Assembly: GCA_023052935.1 (NCBI GenBank)
Contig: CM041292.1
Coordinates: forward strand, 93,417,169 to 93,481,168
Direction of reading: 5' to 3'
Source of the DNA: Piezodorus guildinii
Lineage: Eukaryota > Arthropoda > Insecta > Hemiptera > Pentatomidae
DNA length: 64,000 nucleotides
Shown: piece after piece, positions 54,981-64,000 of the stretch
Layout: each line of letters begins with the position of its first letter
Position numbering within the stretch: the first letter of the stretch is position 1
Translations under genes and position numbers: made by a program
The notes under the pieces: model-generated
The model's input: the letters and a program-made list of their open reading frames with translations, nothing else
What the model was told of the DNA's origin: nothing
The model's database searches: none

Positions 54981-55234
54981 AAAGCCAAATTACCCGCCCA
55001 TACAAACCCGCTTGTCCGCATCCTCTCATCGACATATATTCCCGATAATCCTCCGAGGCGTCTGAAAAGACGGTGGCCTCGAGACCTGCTAAACAAATAA
55101 ACATTGAAGTGCTACCGCTGGGTAGATTCTTCTCATGTCTTTTTCAAGCCAATTGTCTGGTTTTAGCACATTTACTTATTGTACTATGTAAATTGTACAG
55201 TTGCAAATATCAATAAAAGAATTAAAAAAAAAAA
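54981..55234 (+). pseudogene. jockey-like LINE fragment B (C-terminus and 3' end)
   Basis: KLPAHTNPLVRILSS, then YIPDNPPRRLKRRWPRDLLN, K and a stop, followed by the 3' untranslated region with TGGGTAGATTCTTCTCATG, CATTTACTTATTGTACTATG and CAATAAAAG plus A-run. Starts directly after the A-run of fragment A, so the two are tandem insertions or a rearranged one. Confidence 0.75.
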
Positions 55235-55640
55235 AACTATTTACAAAGTAGGTGCTTATCAAACTCTTATGGACATACGAGATAGAGCTATGGGGCTCTT
55301 GCAAAACACCAACATCCAAATAATTCAGTCTTTCCAATCCAAAATGTTACGAAAAATCGTGGATGCACCATTTTATGTGACAAACGAATTACATCACAAG
55401 GAATTAGATTCACTCACAGTTTCGGAAACTGCCTCATAATATTAGAACAAATTAAACGACAGCCTGACTTGTAACATGAATCCATCGGCCCAAACACTTT
55501 AATACACCAATGATCCGACAACACTTTTGCGGCGGTGGCCTAGAGATGCTACATATGAATTTAACCAATAATTCGGAAGTTTTTCACATTTGCTAATTGT
55601 AAACTTTTTTTTTTTTTTTTGCAGATTGCAAATAGCAACT
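55235..55640 (+). pseudogene. jockey-like LINE fragment C (thumb region)
   Basis: In frame 55179-55439: AYQTLMDIRDRAMGLLQNTN (decayed LIKPLWTYGIELWG), IQIIQSFQSKMLRKIVDAPF, YVTNELHHKELDSLTVSETA, then stops. GCGGTGGCCTAGAGATGCTAC near 55530 may be the broken RRWPRD end. Third adjacent piece of the same family. Confidence 0.7.
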
Positions 55641-55860
55641 TGGCAAAAACAAACAAATTGTTAATTAATAAATAAAACGTTTTTTTAATTTAGCAACATG
55701 TTGATGGTTCTTTTAAACGTATCCTAATATATACAAATTATTTTCATATAAATAAGCATCCTAGTAGAATTTACATTTACTAGATTAATTATTTGTATAA
55801 ATGTCAATCCTTATTAATCTCTCCCACATTTCGTTACTTGGGAATAAGTTAGTCTTCACA
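55641..55860. other. no recognised feature
   Basis: AT-rich spacer after a T-run at about 55606-55620. Confidence 0.45.
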
Positions 55861-56560
55861 AAAATGTCAAAGCGTGGTTTTCAAATTGTTTTGTTTTACT
55901 TGTTTAAACACGGCTGAAACGGGGTCCAAACGGCTAGGAACATATGCCTTGGATGAATGGAGTGAGGGCAGTAATGGTGAGAGCACCGTTCGATAGTGAT
56001 TCAAAAACTTTCCAGAGTAAGACAAAGAATGAATGATGATGAAGATTTTCTGCGAGCTTAGGTGGACGAAAACTCCAAAATAGCTGTTCGAAGGAAACTT
56101 AACCCCAACAAATCGACTTTCGATGACCGCTTTAAGGCGATTGGAAAGGTAACCAACCTTGAAAGATGATTTTCAAACATATTAAACGACTGCCAAAAAA
56201 AGCAGCGTTATTAGGTTTGTTCTACACTACCTTTCCTAAACTAAAACATCAATTTTCTCTCCAGAATAGGCATATGTGTAGAACATTTGATACTGTGCGA
56301 TAACAGTAAACGTTCTGAACAGTGGATTGACAAACCCATTCTGTTCTTTGATTCGGCACAAAAGTTTTGTTTTCAAAAGGGATTGGCTATGATGCTTTGC
56401 CACACCCGCTCTCCTCTCCGGACCCTCACGAGCTGATTAAAATGTCTTGGACACCTTGAACAGTTCTTACAAATTAAACAAATAATAAGCAATGAACCAT
56501 AGAAAATGGGTTTTATGATTCTATGAATTGTAAGGATTCTAACATCAATTCACAGTTATG
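55861..56560 (+). pseudogene. heavily decayed mariner transposase (second subfamily)
   Basis: Begins KMSKRGFQIVLFYLFKHG, similar to the intact copy's MSKCDFCQIYFYEFKLG, then in shifting frames GVQTARN, GESTVR.WFKNF, ALRRLER, CDNSKRSEQWIDKP (compare YDNRRRSSQWL) and a C-terminal GNSVNVSDEMY-like end. There are more than ten stops or frameshifts. Neither the HDNARPH motif nor inverted repeats can be read. It is much older than, and different in subfamily from, the 3.6 and 8.5 kb copies. Confidence 0.6.
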
Positions 56561-56959
56561 GGAACTCTGTCAATGTGTCGGATGAAATGTATTGAAAGTA
56601 ATAGAGTAATTAAAACATATATAAATAATTGCTTTATTTTCTGGAAAGATAAAATAAAAAAAAGGCAAAGCGTTTACTAAATGCCGTCAAAAGCGAAATT
56701 AAAAAAAAAGTTATTGTACATATTTAAAGAAGATAACAAAATTTAGGCCTTAATTTTAATTTTCATTGATTTTTTGTTTTGTTTTTTTCAATTTATTTAT
56801 ATTATAAATAGATATGACTTTTAAATATAATATCAGTTTTGTTTTGTTGATGTAGATGAATATATTTATGTATATTTATAAGTTAAGACTGGATAGTTGA
56901 AGAACATGCTAGAACTATTTGCTTAGCTAAGTAAAAGGCCTTCAATAACCGTTCTCCTC
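56561..56959. other. no recognised feature
   Basis: AT-rich; nothing recognised. Confidence 0.45.
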
Positions 56960-57320
56960 GATGTTAACATGGAAAGCTTTAAGCTTGATGCGAACACAGG
57001 CAGAGCAAACACAACACACTCTCCTGGATGTAAAAACATTTGCCTAAGAACTTGGAGGATCCCTCGAGAGAGGAGGCCCGGGGCCGGTCAGTGGGCGGCC
57101 ATGCTGGGCCATTATGCAAATGAAAGAACCCCCCGTCGTAATGGGCAGGAGCCTGGAGAAATCAATAAGGGCTAGCTACCAATTAAACAGCCTACTCCAG
57201 CTCCAGGCACTTTTCACCTCCCTCCAGGCTCCTGCGGTCGCTCCTTCCACTCTATTGTTGTCCCCGTCGGCCATTAGCATTCCTCCGTCCGGAGGTCCAG
57301 CAATCAGTGTCGAAGGCTGA
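56960..57320. other. GC-richer island with a perfect 14-bp GC-rich inverted pair
   Basis: GCAGGAGCCTGGAG at 57145-57158 and its exact inverse CTCCAGGCTCCTGC at 57222-57235, 63 bases apart. The island also has GGGCTAGCTACCAATTAAAC and CCCGGGGCCGGTCAGTGGG. Three overlapping frames of 68-90 codons lack known motifs. Candidate regulatory element or structured RNA. Confidence 0.45.
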
Positions 57321-57380
57321 TTGCAATCTACAAAATTAGTCCCTCTCTTTTGGCAAAGATTAATGGTCGGCTGCGAATAG

Positions 57381-58060
57381 TTATCCAGATGGCATTTGAT
57401 ATAAATGGTCAATTCATTGGATGAATGAAACCTTAAATAATTTTTCATTCTATTCTTTTAGAAAGGATTGACACAAAAGACGAGGTTCTTAAATTTAAGG
57501 AATATATTTATTGCAAAACGAAAAACACTGTCAGGCCTCAGACAAAGAAATAACATAACTACAATCCAAATAACAATAACAAATAGCTGATTATTTTCAA
57601 AGTTATCCAAAAGACATTTGATATAAATAATTAATTCATTGCAAGAATGAAACCTTAAATAATTTGCCACTCTATTCTTTTCGAAACGGCTAAAAAAGAA
57701 GATGAGGTTCTGAAACTTCAGAAACACTGTTATATCAGAACGAAAAACACTCTTAGACGTGATACAAAAATATAACACCTCTACAATCCAATCATCAATA
57801 ATAATTAGCTGACTATTTTGATAATTATCCAAATGGCATTTTGAAACGGCCAGAAACAAAATGTTAATAATAGTCAATCCATTGCAAGAATAAATCTCTT
57901 AAGTGATTTGATATTCTATTATTTCTGAAAGGATTAAGAAATAAAAAGAGGATCTTAAACTTCAGAAATATTGTAATTTTTGAGCGAAAATCACTCTCTG
58001 GCCTGAGATAATGAAATAGCAATACTACTATTCAAACAACAATGATAACTGTATATTTTT
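57381..58060. repeat. 222-bp tandem repeat, three units
   Basis: Units start at 57381, 57603 and 57825 with TTATCC(A/G)(A/G)A.G(A/G)CATTT. Each contains TTCATT(G), AAATAATTT.(C/T)(A)TTCTATT, AA(A)CG(A)AAAACACT and CTACAATCCAA. The first two are exactly 222 bp, i.e. 74 codons, and a minus-strand frame (57458-57877, 139 codons) runs through parts of them with a 74-residue repeat (IYIKC.LDN ... LKF.NL). I see no known domain and regard the frame as probably fortuitous. Confidence 0.8.
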
Positions 58061-58619
58061 CAAATAATAATTTTATTCTGATTTGTTATGTGCATAAATA
58101 ATTTTACTTTAAGGAAACAAAGTAGTTTTACAGACTTATTTAACTACATATCTAATTTACTCATTGCTTAATTTATACATAATGTTATAGTGAGTACAGG
58201 TTTTCTACAATGTTTTTTTACTAGAAGAATAAAATTAAAGCATTTGCATTTTTGACAAGTAACAACTAAAAAAAATGTGTCAGAAGATTCTTGCATTGAA
58301 TCCTTTTAAAAAATATGGGGTTATTTTAAGCTTCCAAGAAATATTAATAAGACTTAAAAAACTAAATATATTTAATAATAAATTATATTCTTTGATAAAT
58401 TATTGATATTATATTTATATATTATTGATATTATATGATTACATTTATAAATTATTGATTTGATATTATATTATAAATTAAATTATATTTTTAAAAAAAT
58501 GTTTTGATTTACAACTGACTTAAATATATCGTTTCGATTCCCAAGCAGAACGCGTGTCGCGATTGTTACGCTATGCAACATTATATATAGGATATATTAT
58601 TAGTTTTTTCAATTAAAAT
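58061..58619. other. no recognised feature
   Basis: Very AT-rich, with local (TTATTGATATTATA)-like redundancy at 58390-58480. Confidence 0.5.
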
Positions 58620-59100
58620 ATAAATATTACCAAAAATGCTATAAGAGAGAAACCACGAGAGGGTAGCAAGAGATCCAGTGTAATCGAATGAAGGCAAATA
58701 ACCGTTCCCTCTAATACCAAGGCTCCTCTAATGCTCAAAGTAAATTTGCAGGTGTAATTGCAGCTGGATCGTGGTGTCCTAATGCCGGTTTGCCCTCGGC
58801 ATTTCCTAGCCTTCCTTTAATCTCTAAACATCGTCCATTCTTGCCGCTGGCTCTCTCAATGTAATACTCCTTTCACGCCACGGCCGTTCTTCCTCTGAAG
58901 ATTTTACATTCTTGAAACACTATTCCAAGAAATGCTACCCCATAAGCCTTAGTCTGGAACTGAATGATAGCCAGAAATGTAAGTAATAGGAATCTCATGT
59001 CCACATCCATCAGCCAAGTCAATATTGACCAGAATAATAGTTATTCGATATTTATGGACCTCATGGATCAGGATTAATGACAGAAGCCTTATCTGGTCAA
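58620..59100. other. GC-richer island, no frame
   Basis: Includes GTGTAATTGCAGCTGGATCG (a TAAT core next to an E-box-like CAGCTG), GTCCTAATGCCGGTTTGCCC and CCACGGCCGTTCTTCC. No frame above 60 codons. Candidate cis-regulatory element. Confidence 0.4.
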
Positions 59101-59547
59101 TCCCCTAACAATTCACTTACATATTTAAAACTTGCATAAAAGTTAATGTATTGACTCATTCAAATTCTCACTCATGACCAAAACGGCTAAAGTATTAGCG
59201 GAATTTGAAGACTTCAACAAATGCAAGGTATTATTCAAGCTATAGTATTCCTTCCTAATCAAATAGTCTGAACCAAGCCAAACAATTTTATTTATTTTCT
59301 AGGTGAATAAACAATACATATCAAAAGCGGATTCCTGCATGCTTTATCGGTTAAGTCCTAATTTCAAGGTCAGACGTAACAGAATGGAAGGGTCGCATTC
59401 TACGAATTTCATCTAAAACAAAATACTCAATTGAAAATTGCAGCTCCTTCCTCAAATATTTAATATCACAAACATATTTACTTTATAACGTAAAAATAAT
59501 GTGATTAATTAATTTTCTTTTTTTTTATTTTAGATTTAAATGTAAAA
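59101..59547. other. no recognised feature
   Basis: AT-rich. Confidence 0.45.
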
Positions 59548-59945
59548 ACGCTGGAAATATTAAAAAATGGTTAATTATTTCCAAATAACAATATTAGGGT
59601 ATAACTGTTTATAAAGCTGTAGATTGGCAATTAAGTAGTATGAAACGCAATAAAGGAATTCGAAGGAAAATGACATATCACCACTGCTAATTTCAAAGAT
59701 ATCTAGCTAGAGTTCTTAACCAAATTCAATGAGTCTTTTTTCATTTTAAGGAAATTAAATTTTCTATCGATTTTCGTATTTATTTATTTATGAATTAGGA
59801 TAAACGGATTTTTTTTTTATTCGTTATTCGGGTTCTAAGCATCTTGGCACGTAATCCCTTAAATTTTGAAGAGGGGGGGGGGGGAGTTATGTTTATTTTT
59901 TTTTTGGACGAATACAAAATTTCATCATTGAAAATAATAAACCAT
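59548..59945 (-). repeat. R3 dispersed repeat, copy f
   Basis: Minus-oriented: AACGCTGGAAATATT, TTATTTCCAAATAACAATATT, CATATCACCACTGCTAATTTC, TTCTTAACC, then TATTCGTTATTCGG and a run of 13 G (59873-59885) where other copies have short C/G runs. Confidence 0.7.
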
Positions 59946-60479
59946 TTATACTCGATTTCATTAATATTTCCTATGTTATATTCCTTTACTTTTTCATCAA
60001 TAATAAGAGAGTTATCATGGAGTCACGTGTCTTACAAGTTGTAGCTTGACGGGGGGGAGGGGGGGTTATATTTTATTTTTTTTTTTTTTGCCGATTACAA
60101 AGGTTCATTATTGATAATAATAAACCAAATAATATATACAATTGGATTAATAATTCCTGTAAAATTTCCTAAAACGGATATAACAGTTTTTCGCAATCAT
60201 TATCTCAATTATTCACATTGCAAACTTTCCTGCACAAACTAAAATATTATAATACTTCTCCACCTATTAACTATGGTTTCACATAGTTACCATAAATCAA
60301 AATTGAATATATCTCGTTACAACAATAAATGTTTGACCTTTTATAAAAGAAAAAAAAATAGGCATCCTTCTAGGCCATGAAACGGCTTTATCCAATAAAT
60401 TCTCTCACAATTCCATCAGATAACATAAAAGAATCTAATAAAAGTAATCCCCCCAAGTTTTCTAAAAGGACGGAAAACC
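59946..60479. repeat. R3 scrap at 60010-60128 and AT-rich spacer
   Basis: GTCTTACAAGTTGTAGCTTG, a G-run (60051-60066), a T-run, GATTACAAAGGTTCATTATT and AATAATAAACC repeat the outer part of R3. The rest has nothing recognised. Confidence 0.55.
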
Positions 60480-60860
60480 AAGTGGAGCGAGAAAATTTAT
60501 CGATAATACAATATTCGGAGAGGAGGGCTGTGAATGGGGCGGCGGTGCATCTGGTAGCAAAGGGTTGAGTGAAAATATCCGTTATCCATTTATCACCGAT
60601 TACCGTAGTTCCGGATCAAAGGGTTCGATTAGCGAAAAATGGCGGGTCCCATGCGATACCTGCCCGGCTAGAGATACTGTGAAAATACCCGCTATGGGAC
60701 AGAAGGGTTGAGCCCTACGGCAGGTACTTTAGTGCACAAAGGGCTCCGGTTCCGTAAAAAAATATATACCGGTTCAGTGTCCCACCTGGCCCGGGTTTTT
60801 TATGATCCGGGGGCTGAGAATTTGGGGTGATTCCGACACATCCAACACAATGGTGTTTAC
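60480..60860. other. GC-richer island with spaced AAGGGTT strings
   Basis: AAAGGGTTGAGTGAAAATA, AAAGGGTTCGATTAGCGAAAA and GAAGGGTTGAGCCCTACGG recur about 60-90 bases apart, along with AATATCCGTTAT/AATACCCGCTAT. CCCGGGTTTTTTATGATCCGGG forms a short inverted pair. No frame. Candidate regulatory element or degenerate tandem repeat. Confidence 0.4.
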
Positions 60861-61503
60861 CAACGGTGTGTAAACTGTCCATTGTCATCGATGAGAAGTT
60901 ATTTTTTTGCTGTATTTGCTTTGAGGACTGTTATTTGATGTTATGGGCACATTAATAACGGATTAGTATCTACTGTGTTATAAATGATACTCCTCTTATT
61001 ATTAATTTCAAATATAGTTTTCTCGAAATTAGTTCTTTACAACTAATACGCGAGTTGACAAAATTCATAAGAATAACTTTTTCTGTCATTCAACATATTA
61101 TTACGGTAATTTGCATAATTTTCTCTTATTTTCCGATGTTTCTTCTCATCTTAAACTTTTTAATGAAATTTAAAAAATATATATGTAATTTATAGCGAAA
61201 TTCTGACCTAACTTTATAATCAACGCATACGAAAATCTTTAGTACTAACAACTATTACTCAGATTCGTCAAATGTACGTTCTTCTGTCATAATTTACAGT
61301 TACAATATTTTCGAAAGTTTATCGAAATATCATCTATATATTTAGGTATTAAATCAATACGCACTTCATTTTTAAAGCAATTAAATGTTTAGTAGACCAC
61401 CTATATACGAGTCTTATAGACCGCCCATTATTTATAAAATCTATATTAATTAAAATCTTGTAGAATAGAGTATGTTATTTGATGATTAAATGGTTCAATA
61501 ATT
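60861..61503. other. no recognised feature
   Basis: AT-rich. Confidence 0.45.
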
Positions 61504-61747
61504 GAGACGTTGATTTCTAAATGGTACTAAAGGACATTTTTACGAAATTGATTTGTTTTTTTAAAATTTTTGTTATATTATTTAGTTTTGTTATCAAGTC
61601 TTCTATTTGATTTTATTTAATTGACACTTTAAAACGCGGTTCAGAAATACAATTATTTTCAAAAGTTAATAAATTATACATATAGTTTCCTTCCAGTAAA
61701 AAAGAATTCCTACGTAAAACAGTATACCTTTTCGAAATCAACGTCTT
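61504..61747. mobile_element. R5 MITE, copy b
   Basis: Terminal inverted repeat AGACGTTGATTTC (61505-61517) with its exact inverse GAAATCAACGTCT (61734-61746), continuing imperfectly with (A)A.GGTA(C/T). AATT on the outside of both ends may be the target duplication. About 244 bp, no coding capacity. Confidence 0.7.
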
Positions 61748-62540
61748 AATTTATTTTTTTAAAGCACGTTTCATAAGATCACTGAGAATAAAGCAAAACA
61801 TGAATTCGTCATAAAAGGCATAAAGCAAGAAAAATATTATTTACATATATTTTAAATCAATTAGAAAAAAAGCTCCCTCACTCGGTCTCGTTTGACTCAT
61901 ATAAGTAAGACCCAGTGACGCTCCTGCATGAGTGGCGCTGGGATCTCCTGGCATTATGCCTTGACATCCACTAGTGGTTGTCAGGATTTGATTCAGATTT
62001 CTCAGGTAGTATGTAAATGTTTTGTAGGTATGAATTTTGCCAAGATAATTTTATTGAGTTTATTTCTATTTACTCAGTACATATAGAATGATTGATTTCT
62101 TATAGCTTTAATACTTATTAAACAAGGCATATTTAAATATTTCCGAATAAATACAGATATTTAAAAGTGAAAAGAAATTTGCATTATAAAATTTAGTGTT
62201 ATATATTTTACAAGCAATATAATTATGACCGGACCCCAATTTCTATTAAGCGCTAAAAATAACAACATTTTATTTTATTGTTTTTCGAAATTAAAAGGTT
62301 ATTTGAAAATATTTTTAAAATTGAATTAGAACCTAAGTAAAAATAATATAATAGACATCAGTGAAATAAAATAGTAAACAATTCAGCAAATTCATATCGT
62401 TTAATAAAAAATTATTCCATTGCATAAAAAAACAAATAAAAAATAAATTATATTACTCTGAAAAAAAATAATAGATAGTACGAAGATAAAAAAAAGTGTG
62501 TTCAAAAGGATTTATCCTCAGAACGCAGTGAGAAGGGAAC
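61748..62540. other. gene-free; small GC-richer patch at 61870-61990
   Basis: The patch includes CACTCGGTCTCGTTTGACTC and GAGTGGCGCTGGGATCTCC. The rest is AT-rich. Confidence 0.4.
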
Positions 62541-62870
62541 AGCACGAACTGCTCCAAGAGGTCCAATAAAAAATACTCTACTCATTTTAGACAGGAGGGA
62601 CCTCCCGAGGCTATTTACATTACAAATAGCTCCGGAGGTTGTCTCCTCCTAACTGGGCGAAATTAATTTGCATCCGAAATGGGATGATTGGGCGCCAAAA
62701 TCATTGGCCCTTGATTCCTTCAATCGGAATCGATTGGCAACTTGGAAGAGCCTTTGTCATGGGGCAGGTAAAAGACTGTAATGATTCATCATGGCAATTC
62801 ATTCAAAATCAAGGGGTTCATTTTATGTTACGGCGGACAAATAACTTGCTTGTATGACAAATATCTTGAT
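62541..62870. other. GC-richer island with octamer-like and homeodomain-like strings
   Basis: Contains AATTAATTTGCATCC (including ATTTGCAT, the POU octamer-like core), CAATCGGAATCGATTGGC and TCATTGGCCC. The 72-codon plus frame (62639-62857) has no known motif. A hairpin lies at its left side. Candidate developmental enhancer; inference from motif density only. Confidence 0.4.
62594..62648 (+). other. imperfect hairpin, about 24-bp arms, 7-base loop
   Basis: Left arm AGGAGGGACCTCCCGAGGC then TATTT, loop ACATTAC, right arm AAATAGCTCCGGAGGTTGTC then TCCTCCT. Pairing runs AAATAG/CTATTT, GAG/CTC, CCTCC/GGAGG and AGGAGG/CCTCCT with small bulges. The size fits a small pre-miRNA-like stem, but no other evidence supports it. 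Confidence 0.4.
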
Positions 62871-63237
62871 AATTCTTATGGAGGTGTTTTGATAAACTGA
62901 TAATGGATATTATTGTTTACAATGTTGTGAAATGCCTTTTTCCATTTTATTTATTTTTATTGTTTGTATCTGCCCTCATCAGTCTACTTATTTCAATCTT
63001 CTTATGCATTTCATTGTAGACATAAAATCTATAAAATGTTATTTGTTGTTTCATTAATTTAAAAAAATCATTCACTAAATATGTTGCTATTATTACTTAG
63101 ATCATGATTTTTATTAAAATATATATTTTTATTTTTAGGTAAATTTTCAATCAATTTTCTGGAGCTTTCCATTGGTGAAATATTTAAAAAGGGTTAATCA
63201 AAGTCATGTGCGCAAAATATTCTGTAGTCGAAAAGTT
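62871..63237. other. no recognised feature
   Basis: AT-rich. Confidence 0.45.
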
Positions 63238-63534
63238 TGTTTATTATTGTTTATTTATTTAACGTCACTTTATGCTACTATGGCTAATCGGACAATGCTA
63301 CAGTGGGAGTCCTAAATTTTGACTATTCATGTCTTATTAGGATAGGGATCTTTAAAGAGTACCTGACATCGCACAGGCTCGGGACCACCTTTTAACGTCC
63401 CCTCCGAAGGACATCGTAACTAAGGATTTTTTACTCCCATTAAAAAATCCTAGGACTACCTGCAGATTTGAACCCGTGACCTTTAGCATGGAAGGCTGTT
63501 ACGCTAGCCACCCAGCTACAAGTGATCCCATACT
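63238..63534 (-). mobile_element. SINE1 copy g
   Basis: Full-length minus-strand copy with ATGCTACAGTGGGAGTCC, GCACAGGCTCGGGACCACC, AGATTTGAACCCGTGACC (damaged B box) and CTAGCCACCCAGCTACAAG. Possible short target duplication GAAAAGT on both sides. Confidence 0.9.
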
Positions 63535-63574
63535 TGAAAAGTATTAGTATGTACACATACATATTTATATTTTT

Positions 63575-63738
63575 CATGCTCAGCCGCCAGTTGTTTCCCC
63601 AATTTGGGTATCCACTTTTTAGAGGCTAGGTCTGCCACAGGTGGGTGGTCTCCATACTCTAGGGTCACCCCCCGGCTAAATTAACAGAATAAATAATATT
63701 CTGTCATATCCGGGATTCGAACTAGACCACGCCGCTCC
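63575..63738 (-). mobile_element. SINE2 copy e (deleted head and tail)
   Basis: Minus strand: GAGCGGCGTGGTCTAG is joined directly to TTCGAATCCCGG, losing about 40 bases of the tRNA-like head. Then ACAGAATATTATTTATTCTG, the G-rich block and CGGCTGAGCATG, where it stops before the 3' domain. Confidence 0.82.
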
Positions 63739-64000
63739 CTATTAATAAATAATATTATTCCAAAAGTAGACCTGTTTCTTAATTAACCACATCACATCAT
63801 AAACATAAGATATAATTTCTCATTAAGAAATGAATGAAAAATTAAATATGAAATTTCCTCAAATACTAAGTTGAATTTCAAAAAAAAAAAAAAAAAAAAA
63901 AAAAAAGATAGAGTATTCTGTAGTTCTCATTATATTATATCACCTTTTACCATACTTGCGTTAACGACACGGTGAGAGACTTCAGTAAATTAATAATAAA
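63739..64000. other. no recognised feature; poly-A at 63880-63906
   Basis: AT-rich end of the window. Confidence 0.45.

Noticed and set aside
57458..57877. Gene for a repetitive 139-residue protein
   Set aside because: The open frame follows from a 222-bp tandem repeat (a multiple of three); there is no independent coding evidence.

Overview
This window looks like AT-rich animal, most likely arthropod, nuclear DNA. I see no intact host gene. The evidence is the repeat content: cecropia-type mariner copies, several non-LTR retrotransposons (LINEs) with jockey-like C-termini, two families of tRNA-derived SINEs, a hAT-type element, MITE-like elements, long (TA)n, (TG)n and poly-A/T tracts, and no bacterial operon structure. 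The species cannot be named from the sequence. Nearly all long reading frames belong to mobile elements; the rest look fortuitous.

Layout. 0-5 kb: a frameshifted transposon-type pseudogene (214-813), then a LINE with an open ORF1, almost all of ORF2 missing and a 15-bp target-site duplication (918-3147), then a full-length mariner with an open transposase (3621-4906). 5-13 kb: a long-inverted-repeat element (5.7 kb), SINE copies, a second mariner copy with an in-frame internal deletion (8501-9399) and LINE debris. 13-31 kb: mainly a dispersed family here called R2 (about 0.9 kb, subterminal inverted repeats, terminal palindrome, internal (TG)n), a second unclassified family (R3), SINEs and 5'-truncated LINEs. 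31.7-33.3 kb: a non-autonomous hAT-like element carrying a minisatellite, SINE pieces and 79 consecutive T. 34-40 kb: an R2 copy, a perfect 121-bp inverted duplication beside a small LINE insertion, and a local direct duplication. 42-46 kb: three R2 copies, one with an inverted-repeat element nested in it. 46-56 kb: LINE fragments of at least three types, R3 copies and a decayed second mariner. 56-64 kb: GC-richer islands, a 222-bp tandem triplication, an inverted-repeat MITE and SINEs.

Between the repeats are about fifteen islands of 100-450 bp with clearly higher GC and no recognisable reading frame. They could be conserved non-coding (regulatory) elements of a gene desert; that is inference and needs a cross-species comparison. 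The elements fall into autonomous and dependent groups: full-length mariner with its deleted copy, LINEs with SINEs, and orphan non-autonomous families (R2, R3, R4, R5, hAT-like) whose helper genes are not in this window. The observations most worth checking are the ORF2-deleted LINE, the inverted duplication flanked by copies of a LINE target site, the R2 family, and the hammerhead-like core in the R4 arms.
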